Source: Gammaproteobacteria bacterium HGW-Gammaproteobacteria-15 (GTDB lineage: Bacteria > Pseudomonadota > Gammaproteobacteria > Enterobacterales > Alteromonadaceae). Taken from it: 64,000 bases of DNA. This document shows, in pieces, positions 62,493 to 64,000 of the stretch (position 1 is its first letter; each line of letters opens with the position of its first letter). The stretch lies in NCBI GenBank assembly GCA_002840125.1, contig PGZF01000001.1:873237-937236 (forward strand). Reading direction: 5' to 3'. Made by a program: the position numbers and the translations under genes. The notes below the pieces were generated by a model. The model was not told the DNA's origin. It saw only the letters and a program-made list of their open reading frames with translations, and did not search any database.

Positions 62493-64000
62493 TTAAAGGT
62501 TTGACGGCGGCGCTTTGCTGGCAGTTACCAGCTGCTGCAGCGCTTTTACGGCTGACACCACATCGGCCGGCACTGTTGATGCTGGTGGCAATGGCTGGTC
62601 CAGCCAGGCGTTTTCCCATTCGATTAAGCGCTGCTCCAGTGCTGCAGTATCCAGTGGCTTACCACTTAACGCAGCCTGACGCTGGGCATCGAAAAACAAC
62701 TGCCAGCGTGGCAGATAAAAGTGGGCGTACATACCTTGCCAGGCCTTGGAGGCGTAATCTTTTAAACTGCTGCCGCCCCAAATTGTTACCTGCTTACGCG
62801 CATTGCGCTCATAAAAGGCTGCCAGTTCCGGCATGTCCGCGTAGGCGCGGGCATCGGCCACCCAGCTGTATAACGTTTCCTGCTGGCCGCCAATTAATGC
62901 ATCTACCCCCAGTATCAGTTGCTCGGCCTGCCGGCGGAAATTATCGCCCTGCTCCACTTTGCCCTGCTGATAGGCCAGGGTGGTATGTTGCAGCAGCATA
63001 TCAATATGCTGGGTAACCGCATGGCGGGCAAAATCGACCAGATCGTAGCGGAATAACCTGTCCTGCTGCTGTGCCAAAGGTAAAGCCACTAAATCGCGCA
63101 GTGCCTCATCCAGCAAGGCTAAGTCGCCCGGCGCACCGGTAGAACGCAGATATTCTGTTGAGGGGCGTTTAAATAACAGGTAAGCACCGGCTGAACCTTC
63201 CCACCAGCGCGGGTCCCAATACTTGGTGCTAAGCACGGCTTTGTACAGTTTATTCCAGGCCGATAATAACGCCGGGCTGGTGCTGCCGTAACGGGCATTC
63301 AGATATTGTTGCAACCACTCCGTTGTAGCGGTGGCTTGCCCTTGCCAGGCTACGTCAAACATATATTCGTATGCCGATGATGTGCCGTGGACCCCCTCCG
63401 GAAATACGCCATAGCCGGTTAAATTGCCTTTTTCTTCATGGTTTAGCGCATAAGCGGTTTTTTCGCGGTAGAAATCAAAATCGGCATATACCGGGTTGCT
63501 GCCACCGTAATTATGGATAAAACCGAACACCCACTGCTTACCGTAAAAACCTTTGGCGCCCTGCCATACGTCGTAGCGGTCGTTACCAATATCGTGGATC
63601 ATCATTTTGTCATCCGGGATCCGGCTTAAAAATGCCTGAATGGAATCCAGATCCCAGAAATGCCGGTCTGAGCCAAACATCCAGCCCTGCATTACCCAGG
63701 TGGCGTTGGGCACAACCTGCGCCAGTGACTGGTACAACGCTTCGCCATAACCGGCCAGATCCTGATAGCGGTTCTCTGCTGATACCGGCGGCAGCATTTC
63801 ATTAAAAGCATCCATCAGGTAATAGTGCTGCTCACCATATTCGGCGTTGTATAACTCAATAAAACGTTTGGCAACCTTGGCAAACAGCGGATCAGCAGGG
63901 TCCAGCCAGTAGGTGGGTTTAGGAAAGCCACTCCAGGCTTTCATTTCAATAATTCTGGCATCGGGGAACATTTTAACAAACTGCTCCGGTACATAACCGG
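62493..64000 (-). CDS. Alpha-N-acetylglucosaminidase (GH89), C-terminal part (cut by window end)
   Basis: At least 501 residues; the N-terminus lies past the window end (the frame is open to 64000, reading GYVPEQFVK before the first internal Met). NAGLU family: YLMDAFNEMLPP (with a candidate acid Glu), WVMQGWMFG, KQWVFGFIHNYGGSNP, GYGVFPEGVHGTSSAYEYMFD (second candidate Glu) and the helical C-terminal domain from about residue 220. The enzyme removes terminal alpha-linked GlcNAc, as in heparan sulphate or some mucin glycans. First gene seen of the leftward nag row. Confidence 0.9.
   Translation of the reverse strand, partial: GYVPEQFVKMFPDARIIEMKAWSGFPKPTYWLDPADPLFAKVAKRFIELYNAEYGEQHYYLMDAFNEMLPPVSAENRYQDLAGYGEALYQSLAQVVPNATWVMQGWMFGSDRHFWDLDSIQAFLSRIPDDKMMIHDIGNDRYDVWQGAKGFYGKQWVFGFIHNYGGSNPVYADFDFYREKTAYALNHEEKGNLTGYGVFPEGVHGTSSAYEYMFDVAWQGQATATTEWLQQYLNARYGSTSPALLSAWNKLYKAVLSTKYWDPRWWEGSAGAYLLFKRPSTEYLRSTGAPGDLALLDEALRDLVALPLAQQQDRLFRYDLVDFARHAVTQHIDMLLQHTTLAYQQGKVEQGDNFRRQAEQLILGVDALIGGQQETLYSWVADARAYADMPELAAFYERNARKQVTIWGGSSLKDYASKAWQGMYAHFYLPRWQLFFDAQRQAALSGKPLDTAALEQRLIEWENAWLDQPLPPASTVPADVVSAVKALQQLVTASKAPPSNL

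Noticed and set aside
62474-63016. 180-residue frame antisense to the GH89 gene
   Set aside because: Rich in Arg, Pro and Ala as expected for an antisense shadow; GH89 motifs are on the other strand.

Overview
The window reads as a chromosome of a gammaproteobacterium of the Alteromonadales type (Rheinheimera/Arsukibacterium/Alishewanella-like; this is inferred from gene order and style of the proteins, not from a marker gene). Gene density is high and base composition is near 50% GC. The housekeeping gene orders ycjF-ycjX-pspCBA/pspF-sapABCDF and tig-clpP-clpX-lon-hupB-ppiD match those of the enteric bacteria.

Layout. 1-370: start of a PLP-dependent methionine gamma-lyase type gene cut by the window edge. 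474-10803: envelope-stress block (ycjF, ycjX, pspC, pspB, pspA leftward from a sigma54-type promoter; pspF-sapABCDF rightward). 10853-19332: protein quality control block (ppiD, hupB, lon with a heat-shock type promoter, clpX, clpP, tig). 19573-24295: proline synthesis (proBA), a GNAT acetyltransferase, four tRNA genes (Pro, His, Arg, Pro) and folD.

24327-35412: a carbohydrate cluster that resembles the rhizobial thu disaccharide system: CUT1 ABC transporter, Gfo/Idh/MocA dehydrogenase, ThuA-like protein, a lone C-terminal domain of mannitol dehydrogenase, and a LacI regulator. Two palindromic operators with the same 18-bp core sit on divergent promoters and tie these units together. A LysR-SDR-GST module lies inside it. 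35445-42615: myo-inositol catabolism (iolB, RpiR regulator, iolC fused to a DUF2090 domain, iolD, iolA). 42799-46582: a BlaI-type repressor with an M56-M23 fusion peptidase, an esterase and a small membrane protein.

46617-49193: a row of short leftward cassettes (HEPN protein, HNH protein, small membrane protein, acidic small protein) separated by attC-like sites. Each ORF has its stop codon inside the site. No integron integrase is visible, so this looks like a cassette array without integrase (CALIN). It is the least ordinary part of the window. Next to it, at 49378-49429, is a degraded copy of the 3' end of a glycoside hydrolase gene that lies intact 4 kb further on.

49710-64000: a DUF4932 protein, then a long leftward glycan cluster: alpha-N-acetylglucosaminidase (GH89, cut by the window end), nagX, nagK, nagB-II, nagA, nagP, a PHP-domain lipoprotein, a GH115-like lipoprotein, a GH43 enzyme and an esterase. 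Four-base overlaps link most nag genes. The reading is that an alpha-GlcNAc-containing glycan is cut outside the inner membrane and the GlcNAc is imported, phosphorylated, deacetylated and deaminated.
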